A stretch of DNA of 64,000 nt from NCBI RefSeq assembly GCF_000744815.1, contig NZ_JQMQ01000005.1:2922055-2986054 (forward strand), given 5' to 3'. Every line of letters begins with the position of its first letter. The first letter of the stretch is position 1. Shown piece by piece: positions 37,732 to 46,303 of the stretch. A program made the translations under genes and the position numbers. The DNA comes from Phaeacidiphilus oryzae TH49. GTDB lineage: Bacteria; Actinomycetota; Actinomycetes; Streptomycetales; Streptomycetaceae. The notes under the pieces are model-generated. The model made no database searches. It saw only the letters and a list, made by a program, of their open reading frames with translations, and was not told where the DNA came from.

Positions 37732-38825
37732 CAGCGCGCACCCCTCTCCCGAACGTCCTCCACGTCCCGAAGGTTCTCCACGTCCCGCACCTTCTCGCCG
37801 TCGTCCCCGTCCCGCACGGCGGTCGCCCCGCCCTCCCCGCCGCCCCCGCCGTCGGGGTCGTCCGGATCCGCGGACGCCTCCGCCTCCTCCGCGACGTGGC
37901 CGGTGAGGGAGAGGAAGACGTCGTCCAGCGTCGGCCGGCGCAGCCCGATGTCGTCGATCACGATCTGCCGGGCGTCCAGCTCCCGGATGCAGTCCGCCAG
38001 CACCCGCGCCCCGCCGCTGACCGGCAAAGTGATCCGCCGGGTGTGCGGTTCGACGGCAGGCTCGCCCTTCGCGAACGGCGTCAGCGCCTCGACGGCGGTC
38101 GGGATCAGCGTCCGGTCGTGCACCACCACCTCGACCCGCTCGCCGCCGATCATCGCCTTGAGCTCGTCGGCCGTGCCCCGGGCGATCACCCGGCCGGCGT
38201 CCACCACGGCGATGTCGTGCGCCAGCCGGTCGGCCTCCTCCAGGTACTGGGTGGTGAGGAGGAGGGTGGTGCCCTCCTTGACCAGGTCCTCGATGACGCC
38301 CCAGAGGGCGATCCGGTTCCGCGGGTCGAGGCCGGTGGTCGGCTCGTCCAGGAAGATCACCGGCGGCCGGACGACCAGCGCGGCGGCCAGGTCGAGCCGC
38401 CGGCGCATGCCGCCGGAGTAGGTCTTCGCGGTCCGGCCGGCGGCCGCGGTGAGGTTGAACCACTCCAGCAGCTGGTCCGCCCGGGCCTTCGCCTGACGGG
38501 ACGACATCTGGTAGAGCTCGCCGACCATCTGGAGGTTCTCCCGGCCGGTCAGGTACTCGTCCACGGCGGCGGACTGGCCGGACAGGCCGATCCGTCTGCG
38601 GACCTCGTCGGGTCTCTTCAGCACGTCGAGGCCGGCCACCGTGGCCCGGCCCTCGTCGGGGCGGAGGAGGGTGGTGAGGACACGGACGGTGGTGGTCTTC
38701 CCGGCGCCGTTCGGTCCGAGCAGCCCGAGGACGGTGCCCTCCGGCACGTCCAGATCCACCCCGTCCAGCGCGCGTACGTCGCCGAAGTTCTTGACCAGTC
38801 CTTCGGCGGTGATGGCTCCGGCCAT
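37731..38825 (-). CDS. ABC transporter ATP-binding protein (DrrA-like)
   Basis: 364 residues. Walker A GPNGAGKTTTVRVL, the signature TYSGGMRRRLDLAAALV, Walker B VIFLDEPTTGLD and the switch His in LLTTQYLEEA are present. The C-terminal regulatory extension found in DrrA proteins (about 225-320) is followed by an unusual Asp/Gly-rich and Asp/Val/Arg-rich tail with repeated RDVENLRDVEDVRE. The ATG at 38825 follows GAGGAGAC. Operon with the permease; probably drug, lipid or antibiotic export. Confidence 0.9.
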   Translation of the reverse strand: MAGAITAEGLVKNFGDVRALDGVDLDVPEGTVLGLLGPNGAGKTTTVRVLTTLLRPDEGRATVAGLDVLKRPDEVRRRIGLSGQSAAVDEYLTGRENLQMVGELYQMSSRQAKARADQLLEWFNLTAAAGRTAKTYSGGMRRRLDLAAALVVRPPVIFLDEPTTGLDPRNRIALWGVIEDLVKEGTTLLLTTQYLEEADRLAHDIAVVDAGRVIARGTADELKAMIGGERVEVVVHDRTLIPTAVEALTPFAKGEPAVEPHTRRITLPVSGGARVLADCIRELDARQIVIDDIGLRRPTLDDVFLSLTGHVAEEAEASADPDDPDGGGGGEGGATAVRDGDDGEKVRDVENLRDVEDVRERGAR

Positions 38826-38942
38826 CGGGTCTCCTCGGAGAGTGCGGACGGTTCCTGCTACCGCTGCCTGGTTTCGCTCTCCGCCAGCTTGCCCGAAGGC
38901 ACTGACAATCGCCCTCCGATTACTCCCGCCCCTGACCGGCCG

Positions 38943-40205
38943 TCAGACCACCACGTACCCTGCCTCGCGCAGCGCCGCCAGCACCGCCTCGCAGTGCTCC
39001 GGCCCCTTGGACTCCAGCCGCAGGTCGACCTCCGCCTCGCCCAGGTTCAGCTTGGGGTCGGTCCGCACGTGCGCCACGTCCACCACGTTCGCGTCCGTCG
39101 CGGAGAGCGTCGCCAGCAGCGCGGCCAGCGCGCCCGGGCGGTCGGTGAGCCGCAGCCGCAGCGAGAGGTACCGGCCGGCCGCGGCCATCCCGTGCCGCAG
39201 CACCCGCTGCATCAGCAGCGGGTCGATGTTCCCGCCGGAGAGGACGGCCACCACCGGGCCGTCGAACCCCGGCTCCTCCGAGTCCGGGTCGGCGGCCTCC
39301 AGGAGGGCGGCCACCGGGCTCGCCCCCGCCGGTTCCACCACCATCTTGGCCCGCTCCAGGCAGACCAGCAGCGCCCGGGAGAGGGCGTCCTCGGAGACCG
39401 TCCGCACCCCGTCCGCCAGGTGCTCCACGATCCCGAAGGGGACGTCGCCCGGGCGGCCGACCATGATGCCGTCGGCCATGGTGGCGAAGGAGTCCAGGGT
39501 CACCGGATGCCCGGCGGCCAGCGAGGGCGGGTACGCCGCCGCGCCCGCGGCCTGCACCCCGATCACCCGCACGTCCGGCCGCAGCGGTTTGACCGCCGCG
39601 CTGATGCCGGCGATCAGCCCGCCGCCGCCCACGCCGACCAGGATGGTCCGCACCTCCGGGCACTGCTCCAGGATCTCCAGGCCGAGGGTGCCCTGCCCGG
39701 CCACGATGTCCGGGTGGTCGAACGGGTGGATGAAGACCGCGCCGGTCTCCTCCGCGTACTCCTTGGCGGCGGCCAGCGCCTCGTCCACGGTCTGCCCGTG
39801 CAGCCGCACGTCGGCGCCGTAGTCGCGGGTGGCGGCGACCTTCGGCAGGGGCGCCGGCACCGGCATGAAGACGGTGGACCGGACGCCGAGCAGCGAGGCC
39901 GCCAGCGCCACGCCCTGCGCGTGGTTGCCGGCGCTCGCGGCGACCACGCCGGCGGCCCGCTCGACGGGGTTGAGGCCGGCGATCCTGACGTACGCCCCGC
40001 GCAGCTTGAACGACCCCGTCCGCTGGAGGTTCTCGCACTTCAGGTGGACCGGGGAGCCGACCAGGCCGGAGAGATGGCGGCTGCCCTCCATCGGGCTGCA
40101 CCGGGCCACGCCGGAGAGCATCTTGTGGGCGCCGCGGATGTCGTCCAGGGTCACCGGAGACTCGTACCGCTCGTTGCGCGCGGAGTGCTGCGTGGGGTGC
40201 TGCAT
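38943..40205 (-). CDS. ilvA: Threonine ammonia-lyase with C-terminal ACT domain
   Basis: 420 residues. PLP lysine in TGSFKLRGAYV, SAGNHAQGVA and the glycine loop VGVGGGGLIAGIS mark a fold-type II dehydratase converting threonine to 2-oxobutanoate. A single C-terminal ACT-like domain (about 335-415) and the overall length match the shorter actinobacterial form. The ATG at 40205 stands seven bases after TAGGCT on the minus strand with no ribosome site, so a leaderless transcript is likely. Divergent from a MarR gene. Confidence 0.92.
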   Translation of the reverse strand: MQHPTQHSARNERYESPVTLDDIRGAHKMLSGVARCSPMEGSRHLSGLVGSPVHLKCENLQRTGSFKLRGAYVRIAGLNPVERAAGVVAASAGNHAQGVALAASLLGVRSTVFMPVPAPLPKVAATRDYGADVRLHGQTVDEALAAAKEYAEETGAVFIHPFDHPDIVAGQGTLGLEILEQCPEVRTILVGVGGGGLIAGISAAVKPLRPDVRVIGVQAAGAAAYPPSLAAGHPVTLDSFATMADGIMVGRPGDVPFGIVEHLADGVRTVSEDALSRALLVCLERAKMVVEPAGASPVAALLEAADPDSEEPGFDGPVVAVLSGGNIDPLLMQRVLRHGMAAAGRYLSLRLRLTDRPGALAALLATLSATDANVVDVAHVRTDPKLNLGEAEVDLRLESKGPEHCEAVLAALREAGYVVV

Positions 40206-40325
40206 GGGCGTCAGCCTATTGCTTCGCGACCGGCCCGCACCGAACGGGCACAGGTGGTACTCACCCTGCTCAACCCCCGATACCCTCAGTCGTTGAACCG
40301 GACGGAACGGCAGATCGTGACCAGG

Positions 40326-40901
40326 ATGACGAACGAATCCACCCTCGGTGCCCGCGCCGGCGGCACAGCCGGCGTGTCCGGCGTGTCCGGCGCATCCGAC
40401 GCGGACGCGGTGTACGACCAGCTCCAGTACCAGGTCGCGATCTTCGCGCGGCGGGTGGAGCAGGTGCGCTTCGGCGGCCTCGGCGCGGTGCGGAACTCGA
40501 TGGACCGGGCGGCCTTCCTGGTGCTCACCCGGCTGTCCGGCGAGGGCCCGATGGGCGTCAAGGCGCTCGCCCAGTCGATGGGCGTGGACTCCTCCACGGT
40601 GACCCGGCAGGTGGCGCCGCTGGTGGAGAACGGCCTGGTGGAGCGGGTGCCCAACCCCTCGGACGGGCGGGCGGTGCTGCTCGACCTCTCCCCGCGCGGC
40701 CGCGACCGGCTGAACGAACTCCGGCGCTCCCGCGGCGACTTGATGCGCCAGATGCTCGCCGACTGGCCGGACGAGGAACGGGCGGCCTTCACCGAGCTGC
40801 TGACCAAGTTCAACCTCTCGATGCGGGCGTACCGCTCGGGGCGGGACGAGCCCGGCCAGGAGGCGGAGGCCGCGGACGAGGAGCCCGCGGCACGCGCGTA
40901 G
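40326..40901 (+). CDS. MarR-family transcriptional regulator
   Basis: 191 residues. A central winged helix (about 75-130): MGVKALAQSMGVDSSTVTRQVAPLVENGLVERVPNPSDGRAVLLDLSPRG, with the wing arginine typical of the family. An N-terminal Gly/Ala/Ser linker with SGVSGVSGAS repeats and an acidic C-terminus flank it. A GTG at 40317 is an alternative start. Divergent from ilvA by about 120 bases; a role in controlling ilvA or the ABC exporter is possible but not shown. Confidence 0.86.
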   Translation: MTNESTLGARAGGTAGVSGVSGASDADAVYDQLQYQVAIFARRVEQVRFGGLGAVRNSMDRAAFLVLTRLSGEGPMGVKALAQSMGVDSSTVTRQVAPLVENGLVERVPNPSDGRAVLLDLSPRGRDRLNELRRSRGDLMRQMLADWPDEERAAFTELLTKFNLSMRAYRSGRDEPGQEAEAADEEPAARA

Positions 40902-40938
40902 CGAGGCCGGACCATCCGCTACCAGGCCGGAGCGTCCG

Positions 40939-42096
40939 CTACCCCAGGGCCTGGGTCAGGTCCGCCAGCAGGTCGTCGACGGACTCGATGCCGACCGACA
41001 GCCGCACCAGGTCGGCCGGCACCTCCAGCGGAGAACCCGCCGCCGAGGCATGGGTCATCCGGCCCGGGTGCTCGATCAGCGACTCGACCCCGCCCAGCGA
41101 CTCGCCGAGGGTGAACAGCTTCGCCCGGTCGCAGACCGCGACCGCCGCCTCCTCCCCGCCCGCCACGCGGAAGGAGACCATCCCGCCGAAGGCGCGCATC
41201 TGCTTGACGGCGACCTCGTGCCCGGGGTGCTCCGGGAGACCCGGGTAGTGGACCGCGGTCACCCTCGGGTGCTCGGCCAGATAGTGGGCGATCCGCTCGG
41301 CGTTGGCGCAGTGCCGGTCCATCCGCACGCCCAGCGTCTTGATCCCGCGCAGCACCAGCCAGGAGTCGAAGGGACCGGCCACCGCGCCCATCGCGTTCTG
41401 GTGGAAGGCCAGCCGCTCGCCGAGCTCCGGGTCCGCGGCCACCAGCCCGCCGCCGACCACGTCCGAGTGGCCGCCCATGTACTTGGTGGTGGAGTGGACG
41501 ACCACGTCCGCGCCCAGCACCAGCGGCTGCTGGAGGTACGGGCTGGCGAAGGTGTTGTCGACCACCAGCAGGGCGCCCGACTCCCGTGCCACGGAGGCGA
41601 GGGCGGCGATGTCGGCGATGCCGAGCAGCGGGTTGCTGGGGGTCTCCACCCACAGCACCCGGGTGTTGGGGCGGATCGAGGCGCGCACCGCGTCCAGGTC
41701 CGCCATGTCGACGGCGTCCCACTCCACGCCCCAGCCCGCGACCACCTTGGAGACCAGGCGGAAGGTCCCGCCGTACGCGTCGCCGGGCAGCAGCACGTGG
41801 TCGCCCGGCTTGCAGACGGTGCGCAGCAGGGCGTCCTCGGCCGCGAGCCCGGAGGCGAAGGCCAGCCCGCGCCGGCCGGCCTCCAGCGCGGCGAGGTTCT
41901 CCTCCAGCGCGGTGCGGGTCGGGTTGGCGGACCGGCTGTACTCGTAGCCGCCGCGGAGACCGCCGACGCCGTCCTGCTTGTAGGTGGAGACCTGGTAGAT
42001 CGGCGGTACTACCGCCCCGGTCCGGGGGTCGGCCCCGTTCCCGGCATGAATCGCCAGGGTGTCGAAACCGAGCTGCTGCTGACTCTGCTCACTCAT
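40939..42096 (-). CDS. metB: Cystathionine gamma-synthase / gamma-lyase
   Basis: 385 residues, Cys/Met metabolism PLP family. The PLP lysine lies in HSTTKYMGGHSDVVGG; YEYSRSANPTRTALE and the VWVETPSNPLL-type WVETPSNP motif are present, with the C-terminal RLSVGIES carboxylate-binding arginine. MetB and gamma-lyase cannot be told apart by sequence alone; paired with the beta-synthase at 48.5 kb the organism can run transsulfuration. TACGCT eight bases before the ATG suggests a leaderless transcript. Confidence 0.92.
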   Translation of the reverse strand: MSEQSQQQLGFDTLAIHAGNGADPRTGAVVPPIYQVSTYKQDGVGGLRGGYEYSRSANPTRTALEENLAALEAGRRGLAFASGLAAEDALLRTVCKPGDHVLLPGDAYGGTFRLVSKVVAGWGVEWDAVDMADLDAVRASIRPNTRVLWVETPSNPLLGIADIAALASVARESGALLVVDNTFASPYLQQPLVLGADVVVHSTTKYMGGHSDVVGGGLVAADPELGERLAFHQNAMGAVAGPFDSWLVLRGIKTLGVRMDRHCANAERIAHYLAEHPRVTAVHYPGLPEHPGHEVAVKQMRAFGGMVSFRVAGGEEAAVAVCDRAKLFTLGESLGGVESLIEHPGRMTHASAAGSPLEVPADLVRLSVGIESVDDLLADLTQALG

Positions 42097-42153
42097 ACGC
42101 CCCGAGCGTAGCCGGGACTCCGCCCCAGGGCGGCGACTCGATAGGGTGCGGGC

Positions 42154-43008
42154 GTGGCAGCCTCGGGTGGGTCGGCGGTACCGGCGGCGGAGGGCGGTTC
42201 CCGGGACTGGGGAGCGCTGAGCATCGCCGAACAGACGCTTCTGCGGCGGGCCTTCTCGGAGGCGCCGCTGGTCTCCTCGATTCAGCACTACGGGATAGCC
42301 CTGCGCTGGGAGCGGGTCGAGGGCGCCCCGGCCGCCCGCAGCCTCACCGAGGAGGAGCAGGTGCGGCTGCTGCCGCGGATGGCCGAGGCCGCGCTCGGCC
42401 TGTGCGAGGGCGGGTTCCTGCGAGTCGAGGCGCCCGGGGGCTCCCCCGTGGGAACGGACGCTCTTCGAGAGGTGCTGGCCGATCCCGTCAACTGGCTCTG
42501 GAGGCCGGTCCCCCCGCCCCGGTACGGGCTCGTCGCCGGCCAGGTCGCCAGGGAGCGCTGGTACGAGGACGCGCTGCCGATCGCGGACACGGGTGGGCTG
42601 CCCGGCTGGGCCGAACTGGACGTCCCCCAGCAAGAGGTGCTGGTCTGCGCCGCGGAGGCGAGCGGCATGCTGACGGGTCCGTACGGGATCTGGGACGAGC
42701 TGCCGCAGGGGCTGGACGACGAGCGGCGAACGTCCTGGGTGGAACGCCAACTCGCTCCGCTGGTCCCGTTCGTGCGCGCCGGGCTGATCGAGGTCCAGCA
42801 CTATCCGGACGGCGCGAGCGACGAGTTCTCCGTGATACCGCTGGACGATCTGCACAGCGCCCTCGCCGATCCAGCGGTCCGCTACGAGGGCGCGGACGCG
42901 GGCGAGGACTGGGGGGTCGGCGTCGGCTGCGTCTTCACCCATGCCGGGCTGGCGGTCTGGCGGGGCGGCTGGGGGCGGGACTGGAGCGCACGGCTGACCT
43001 TCGGGTGA
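42154..43008 (+). CDS. Hypothetical protein, unknown function
   Basis: 284 residues, soluble, no signal peptide or membrane segment, no domain that I recognise. Tryptophan-rich near residue 115 (NWLWRPVPPPRYG) and in the C-terminus (VWRGGWGRDW). The GTG at 42154 lies six bases after TAGGGT, so it may be leaderless. It is followed closely by a second unknown gene, and is divergent from metB. Codon usage is as GC-biased as its neighbours, so it is a real gene rather than a shadow. Confidence 0.7.
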   Translation: MAASGGSAVPAAEGGSRDWGALSIAEQTLLRRAFSEAPLVSSIQHYGIALRWERVEGAPAARSLTEEEQVRLLPRMAEAALGLCEGGFLRVEAPGGSPVGTDALREVLADPVNWLWRPVPPPRYGLVAGQVARERWYEDALPIADTGGLPGWAELDVPQQEVLVCAAEASGMLTGPYGIWDELPQGLDDERRTSWVERQLAPLVPFVRAGLIEVQHYPDGASDEFSVIPLDDLHSALADPAVRYEGADAGEDWGVGVGCVFTHAGLAVWRGGWGRDWSARLTFG

Positions 43009-43050
43009 GGGAGACCGTCGCATCACGGTCGGATGGGTGAGGGGACGGGG

Positions 43051-43581
43051 ATGGGGACCGAGGGTGGCTCCGGTTCGGAGGGGGCGGCGGCTGTGGACCT
43101 CGCTGCGCTGGGCGCGCTGGCCGTGGGGTATCACGCCCGAGGCGTTCGGCCGGCGGGGAGCAGGCTGGTCGCCGGGCACCTGGTCAAGGTGTACGTGATC
43201 GAGGCCCCAGGGCGGGACGTCGGGGACGCGTACCTGCGCCGGGCGGTGGGGGTCGCGGCGGATCATCTGGCGGCGGCGCGGCTGCGGGGCTCGCTGGGGC
43301 TCGCCGTGCTGATCGCGCATGCCGGCGGGGACGGCGACTATGTGCTGGTGCACACCTGGATCGAGGGGTACATGTCCGACCTCGCGGTCTTCAGCGGCCC
43401 GGCGGGCGAGGCGGATCAGCTGCGGCCGGGACGGGTCGGCCTCGCGCCGTGCGTGTGGGAGGCCGCGGTGCTGGCGCATGAGCGGACCGCCTTCACCACC
43501 CAGGTGCTGGACGGCCGCGGCCCGGTCGACGAGCGGCTGGCGGCGTGGCGCGGGGACGTGCTGGAGGGCCCGGCCCGCTGA
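43051..43581 (+). CDS. Hypothetical protein, unknown function, likely cotranscribed with the 42154 gene
   Basis: 176 residues from the ATG at 43051, chosen because GAGGGG precedes it; 43033 is an in-frame alternative. Soluble, with a beta-alpha pattern (LVAGHLVKVYVIEAPG, VLVHTWIEGYMSDLAVF) but no recognised family. It begins 42 bases after the 42154 stop. The pair looks like a two-gene unit of unknown purpose next to metB. Confidence 0.68.
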   Translation: MGTEGGSGSEGAAAVDLAALGALAVGYHARGVRPAGSRLVAGHLVKVYVIEAPGRDVGDAYLRRAVGVAADHLAAARLRGSLGLAVLIAHAGGDGDYVLVHTWIEGYMSDLAVFSGPAGEADQLRPGRVGLAPCVWEAAVLAHERTAFTTQVLDGRGPVDERLAAWRGDVLEGPAR

Positions 43582-43619
43582 GGGCCGACCCGACCGGCCG
43601 ATCCGGCCGCGGCTGATCC

Positions 43620-44027
43620 TCAGGAGGCGGCCGACGGCCTGCCGGCCGGCGGAAGGACCTCACGGACGGTCGCGCTCATGGATTCCGCCGTGAGGAGGCA
43701 GAGGGTGACGCCGGTGAGGTCCAGCACCCGGCGGATGAAGCCCGGTGGGCGGACCAGGCGGATCGTGCCGCGGCGCTGCCAGACCCGGCGGCAGGCGTGG
43801 TCGAGGAGGCGCGCGCTGGACGCGTCGAGGAAGTCGACGTGGGTCAGGTCGATGATCAGACGCGGCTCGGGAGCCGCCGTCACCTCGTCCACCTGCGGCA
43901 GCAGGGCGAGCACGGCCACGAGGTCGATCTCGCCGTGCAGCTCCAGGACGGTGAAGTCCCCTACCTGGTAGCGGCGGACACGGTAGAGCGGCGACGAGTC
44001 GGGCGGCATGGGGTCGTTCTGGATCAT
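43620..44027 (-). CDS. STAS-domain anti-sigma factor antagonist
   Basis: 135 residues. A single STAS domain with FTVLELHGEIDLVAV and the phosphorylation motif VDFLDASSARLLDH, in which the Ser of DASS is the likely kinase target. Such proteins bind and sequester an RsbW-like anti-sigma kinase when dephosphorylated; the SpoIIE-HATPase protein at 3165 is the type of partner required. Convergent with the unknown pair. No sigma factor is adjacent. Confidence 0.9.
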   Translation of the reverse strand: MIQNDPMPPDSSPLYRVRRYQVGDFTVLELHGEIDLVAVLALLPQVDEVTAAPEPRLIIDLTHVDFLDASSARLLDHACRRVWQRRGTIRLVRPPGFIRRVLDLTGVTLCLLTAESMSATVREVLPPAGRPSAAS

Positions 44028-44623
44028 GGAGTATCACCGCAGGCGCTGGCGTCGGCCGCCGGTGGGGCGGCGTCGGGAAAGCGGAGCCGACCAGGGTCCA
44101 GGGCGGCGGTGCGCAGAAGCCCACGCTAGGCGGGTGGACGCGGCCGCGGGGCGGGGGCCGGGTCCAGGACCCCGTTGGATCCACCACTTCGGGTGAATCA
44201 ACCGCGAAGCGGCGTCGGCACACGCGTTCGCGGCATATCATCCCGCGCTTCCGAACCTGCCGCCCCGCCACGTCCCCTCGTCTCCCGGCCCGGTCCGCCC
44301 CCGATCCACCCCGTCTCACCATCCCCGATGGGGGGCGCTCGGTTCGCCGTCCACGTCCGTCGAGCGCTCCGGCAGCAGGCGTAGGCGATATGCGCATCGG
44401 TGAGGGGTCGGAGCACTTTCGATGTTCCCGGCCGATGTCTAGCTTGGTGAGCACGGTCCGCAGGCGGCGGGCCGTCCGGCGCGGGAGAGCGCCGGCAGCG
44501 GTGCCCTTGCCCCTGGCCCGCATGGCCCGGCCCGCCTGAACGGCACCGCCCGCACGGCACCGCCCGAACGGCCCGGCCGGCCACCTGCTTCCGTGCTCTG
44601 CACGTGTCCCCGGGGGGCTCGCG
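44028..44623. promoter_or_regulatory. 596-base gap between the STAS gene and the 44624 gene
   Basis: No supported gene. A possible plus-strand promoter is TTTCGA (44417-44422) - 17 - TAGCTT (44440-44445), which would give a ~170-base leader. A 14-base unit (ACGGCACCGCCCGC/A) is tandemly duplicated at 44540-44567. Confidence 0.4.
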
Positions 44624-45166
44624 ATGGCCCGCACCGTAAGCATCAACTCCGTTCCGCGTGTGGCCGGTTGGCATCCCCACACCGGATTCCGGCCCCCTCG
44701 GCTGGAGGTGCGGCTCGTCCTCGACCGGGCGACCACCTCGGGTGACCCGCTGGGCCCGGTGACCGTGGGCCTGCTCACCGGTCTGGGCGTCTCGTTCGAG
44801 GTGGCCCGCCGACTGGGCGACTCCCTGCGGGTGGCGCTGCACTACGTCACCGGACACAGCACGGCCGCCCGGGTGGTGGTCCACCTCCGCTCCGCGGACG
44901 AGGGGCTGACCTGCGCCGCGACCGACTACCCCGGCCCGCGGGACGGCGAGCGGGAACCCGTCTGGATGCGGATCCACCGCGACCACCCCCGCCCCGGTTC
45001 GGGCCCGGAGGGCGACTGCGAGCCGGCCTCGGAACGCCGGGCGAACCCGGGCTCGCTGCTGCTCTACCGCAGCCTCGACGGCCACATCGACATCGGTCTG
45101 CACATCCCGTGGCCGAGCGCGGAGGAGCACTCCGCGCCGGCCCCGCGCACCGGCGGCGCCGGGTGA
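44624..45166 (+). CDS. Hypothetical protein, unknown function
   Basis: 180 residues, cytoplasmic. The segment VTVGLLTGLGVSFEVARRLGDSLRVALHYVTGHS faintly recalls the helical N-box region of RsbW-like HATPases, but the Asn and the G-boxes that bind ATP are missing, so this is a weak guess. The C-terminus is rich in Pro/Ala/Gly. The ATG at 44624 follows GGGGGG. Adjacent to, but divergent from, the STAS gene. Confidence 0.55.
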   Translation: MARTVSINSVPRVAGWHPHTGFRPPRLEVRLVLDRATTSGDPLGPVTVGLLTGLGVSFEVARRLGDSLRVALHYVTGHSTAARVVVHLRSADEGLTCAATDYPGPRDGEREPVWMRIHRDHPRPGSGPEGDCEPASERRANPGSLLLYRSLDGHIDIGLHIPWPSAEEHSAPAPRTGGAG

Positions 45167-45419
45167 TGGGGGAGGGAGAGACGGCCGACCGGTGTCCAGG
45201 GGCATCCCGGCCGGCCGTCCGGTCCCCGCGCCGCCCGGGCCCGGGTCGGCGGCGGCGCTGAACCGCCGACCCGGGTGGCGGCCCGGCCCCGATCCGGGCG
45301 GGGCCGGGCCGGACCCCAGCTGATTCGTTCTCTATTTCTTCACTATTGATACACATCTCTTCCCCCGCTATGGCACAGTCTTCTCATCCATGGCTCGTGC
45401 TTGTCAGGGGAGGGACGCC

Positions 45420-45920
45420 ATGCGTCGGGGAGTCATATCGGCCGTCGTCTCCATCGCCGCGATCGTGGCCTTCGGGGTCGGCTGCGATCCGGCGGCGCAC
45501 CCCGCCGCGCAGTCGACCGGGGCGGCGTCCACGGCGGCCCCGGCGAGTACGGCCGCACCCACGCCCGCGGCCACCACCGCCGGGGCCGCGGCTTCGAACA
45601 GCCCCGCCCCCGCCCCGCACCGGACGGCCGTGCCGACGGCCCCCGCCACCCACGCCGGCCACACCGCCCGTTCCGCGCCGGTCGCCCCGGCGTCCCACCG
45701 GGCGGCCACCGCGCCGACCCACCGGTCCGCGCCGCCCGCGCCCGCCGCGCCGGCGCACAGCTGCGCCGCCCACACCACGGGCAGCTGCGGCTGGACCGCC
45801 GGGGTCACGCCGGACAGCCCTTCGGAGACCGCGCAGTGCGCGGACGGCACCGACAGCTTCTCGGCCCACTTCCGCGGCACCTGCTCGCACCACGGAGGAG
45901 TCCGATACTGGTTCAGGTGA
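45420..45920 (+). CDS. Secreted lipoprotein with C-terminal DUF3761 domain
   Basis: 166 residues. The signal peptide ends in a lipobox-like FGVGC at about residues 18-22; a 90-residue Ala/Pro/Thr/His-rich low-complexity spacer follows. The last ~45 residues form the DUF3761 domain (AQCADGTDSFSAHFRGTCSHHGGVRYWF) with conserved cysteines. DUF3761 proteins are cell-surface or exported; function unknown. The ATG at 45420 lies after GGGAGGGACG. Confidence 0.78.
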   Translation: MRRGVISAVVSIAAIVAFGVGCDPAAHPAAQSTGAASTAAPASTAAPTPAATTAGAAASNSPAPAPHRTAVPTAPATHAGHTARSAPVAPASHRAATAPTHRSAPPAPAAPAHSCAAHTTGSCGWTAGVTPDSPSETAQCADGTDSFSAHFRGTCSHHGGVRYWFR

Positions 45921-46011
45921 CCGGCCGTCGCACTCGGCCGGTCGGGTGGGGCGCGCGGCGGAATCGATCTTCTTGACCGCGGGCCTACCGCGGACCGGGT
46001 AGGCAGGTGGC

Positions 46012-46296
46012 ATGAACGACGAGAGCCCCGAGGACCGTACCGACGCCGTCGGCTCCGGCGGAGACGGGGACGGGGACGGGGACGGAGGCGCGGGCGGAGG
46101 CGCGGACGGGGACTGGGACGACGTCGAGCTGGACGAGGTCTTCGTGCTGAGCGCGGAGCGGCACGAGCCGTCCGGCCGGGCCCGGATGCTCAGCGCCCGC
46201 TGGAAGCGGAACCCTCCGGAGCAGGAGCCCTGGCGGACCGACGAGCCCCCGGCGGGATGGATCTGGAGCCGGGGGCGCAAGCGCCGCCGGCGCTGA
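46012..46296 (+). CDS. Small acidic protein with basic tail, unknown function
   Basis: 94 residues. An Asp/Gly repeat (GDGDGDGDGG, residues about 17-26) and acidic middle are followed by a conserved-looking WKRNPPEQEPW...GWIWSRGRKRRRR tail. No named domain. Its stop is only 7 bases from the L,D-transpeptidase stop (convergent), so there is no room for a separate terminator. Confidence 0.6.
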   Translation: MNDESPEDRTDAVGSGGDGDGDGDGGAGGGADGDWDDVELDEVFVLSAERHEPSGRARMLSARWKRNPPEQEPWRTDEPPAGWIWSRGRKRRRR

Positions 46297-46303
46297 CCGC
46301 CGG

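Noticed and set aside
44198-45205. Minus-strand open frame over the 44624 gene
   Set aside because: Arg/Gly/Pro-rich shadow without a start signal.
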